Origin: Siccirubricoccus sp. G192
GTDB lineage: Bacteria; Pseudomonadota; Alphaproteobacteria; Acetobacterales; Acetobacteraceae
Assembly (NCBI RefSeq): GCF_019084075.1
Contig: NZ_JAHREN010000001.1
Span: 5,358,501-5,422,500, forward strand
DNA: 64,000 bases
Reading direction: 5' to 3'
Below are positions 63,780-64,000 of this stretch, one piece after another; the stretch's first letter is position 1, and each line of letters begins with the position of its first letter. The position numbers and the translations under genes are program-made. The notes beneath the pieces were generated by a model, which was not told where the DNA came from, did no database searches, and worked only from the letters and a program-made list of their open reading frames with translations.

Positions 63780-64000
63780 TCACCCCGCCGAGGCGACGTA
63801 GGTCTTGAGCGTCTCCGTCTCGTATTCCGCCTCCTCGATCCGCGCCTTCACCAGGTCGCCGATCGAGACCAGGCCGGCAAGCTGGCCGTCCACCAGCACC
63901 GGCAGGTGCCGGACCCGGTGGTTGGTCATGAGACCGAGCGCCTCCACCACCAGGGTCTCAGGCGTGACGGTGACGAGGTCGCGGGTCATGAGCTGCTCAG
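63780..64000 (-). CDS. CBS domain protein (5' partial)
   Basis: The gene runs off the right edge; the readable part is one CBS domain: LMTRDLVTVTPETLVVEAL, HRVRHLPVLVDGQLAGLVSIGD and a short helical tail. The frame stays open to the window edge before Met 63989, so the first CBS domain is probably outside. Confidence 0.82.
   Translation of the reverse strand, partial: EQLMTRDLVTVTPETLVVEALGLMTNHRVRHLPVLVDGQLAGLVSIGDLVKARIEEAEYETETLKTYVASAG

Overview
The window is a 64 kb, very GC-rich chromosomal segment. Gene content points to an alphaproteobacterium, most likely a Roseomonas-like member of the Acetobacteraceae: two Bug/TTT-type periplasmic binding proteins, two TRAP transporters, UPF0262, hydantoin and beta-ketoadipate catabolism, and many small-molecule oxidoreductases. 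This assignment is inference; there is no rRNA or other marker here. No tRNA, CRISPR array, prophage or complete insertion sequence was found.

Layout. 1-2.8 kb: end of a pterin-linked cluster (divergent PTPS-like protein, glycosyltransferase, methyltransferase, GNAT). 2.8-4.5 kb: a YefM/YoeB-type toxin-antitoxin pair behind a 14-bp palindrome, a RidA protein and an IS5-type transposase remnant. 4.5-9.3 kb: a ferric-reductase-like flavocytochrome behind an FNR/FixK-type box, a cupin-otnK-otnC acid-sugar cassette and a nitroreductase. 9.3-15.7 kb: a histone H1-like repeat protein, the prpD-prpC methylcitrate pair, and a LysR gene divergent from a YeiH-type exporter. 15.7-20.3 kb: a hydantoin-type cluster (cyclic amidohydrolase, two D-carbamoylase homologues, racemase). 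20.5-24.7 kb: DUF983, UPF0262, a membrane protein, mtnA and a porin. 25-28 kb: a polar amino-acid ABC transporter. 28-34.3 kb: a coupled rhodanese/secreted/DUF3237 trio, an RTX metalloprotease, a TonB receptor behind a Zur-type box, and a nicotinamidase. 34.5-42.6 kb: ggt, a 2-hydroxyacid dehydrogenase, two LLM flavoproteins, an EamA transporter and a beta-propeller protein. 42.6-47.1 kb: dgoK-dgoA plus a TRAP transporter. 47.1-50.9 kb: pcaF-pcaDC-pcaB. 51-64 kb: Bug proteins, an SDR, a response regulator, a transglycosylase, a CPA1 antiporter, CBS proteins, MscL, a second TRAP transporter and a HicA-like protein.

How the genes work together. Most of the window is catabolic accessory content: uptake modules (ABC, two TRAP, two Bug, porin, TonB receptor) sit beside short degradation cassettes for four-carbon acid sugars, 2-keto-3-deoxygalactonate, hydantoins or carbamoyl amino acids, propionate and protocatechuate-derived acids. 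Tight stop/start overlaps (ATGA, TGATG, GTGA) mark most cassettes as translationally coupled operons.

Quality note. Seven genes are broken by single-base indels, six of them +1 in G or C runs of six or seven. In each case removing the extra base restores a family-typical protein, so sequencing error is the simplest explanation. These genes are described as restored products. The most unusual biology is the PTPS-like protein lacking the usual catalytic Cys and His, a carbamoylase homologue whose catalytic Glu is Arg, a Zur-type box at a TonB receptor, and a leader with mutually exclusive hairpins before an antiporter gene.
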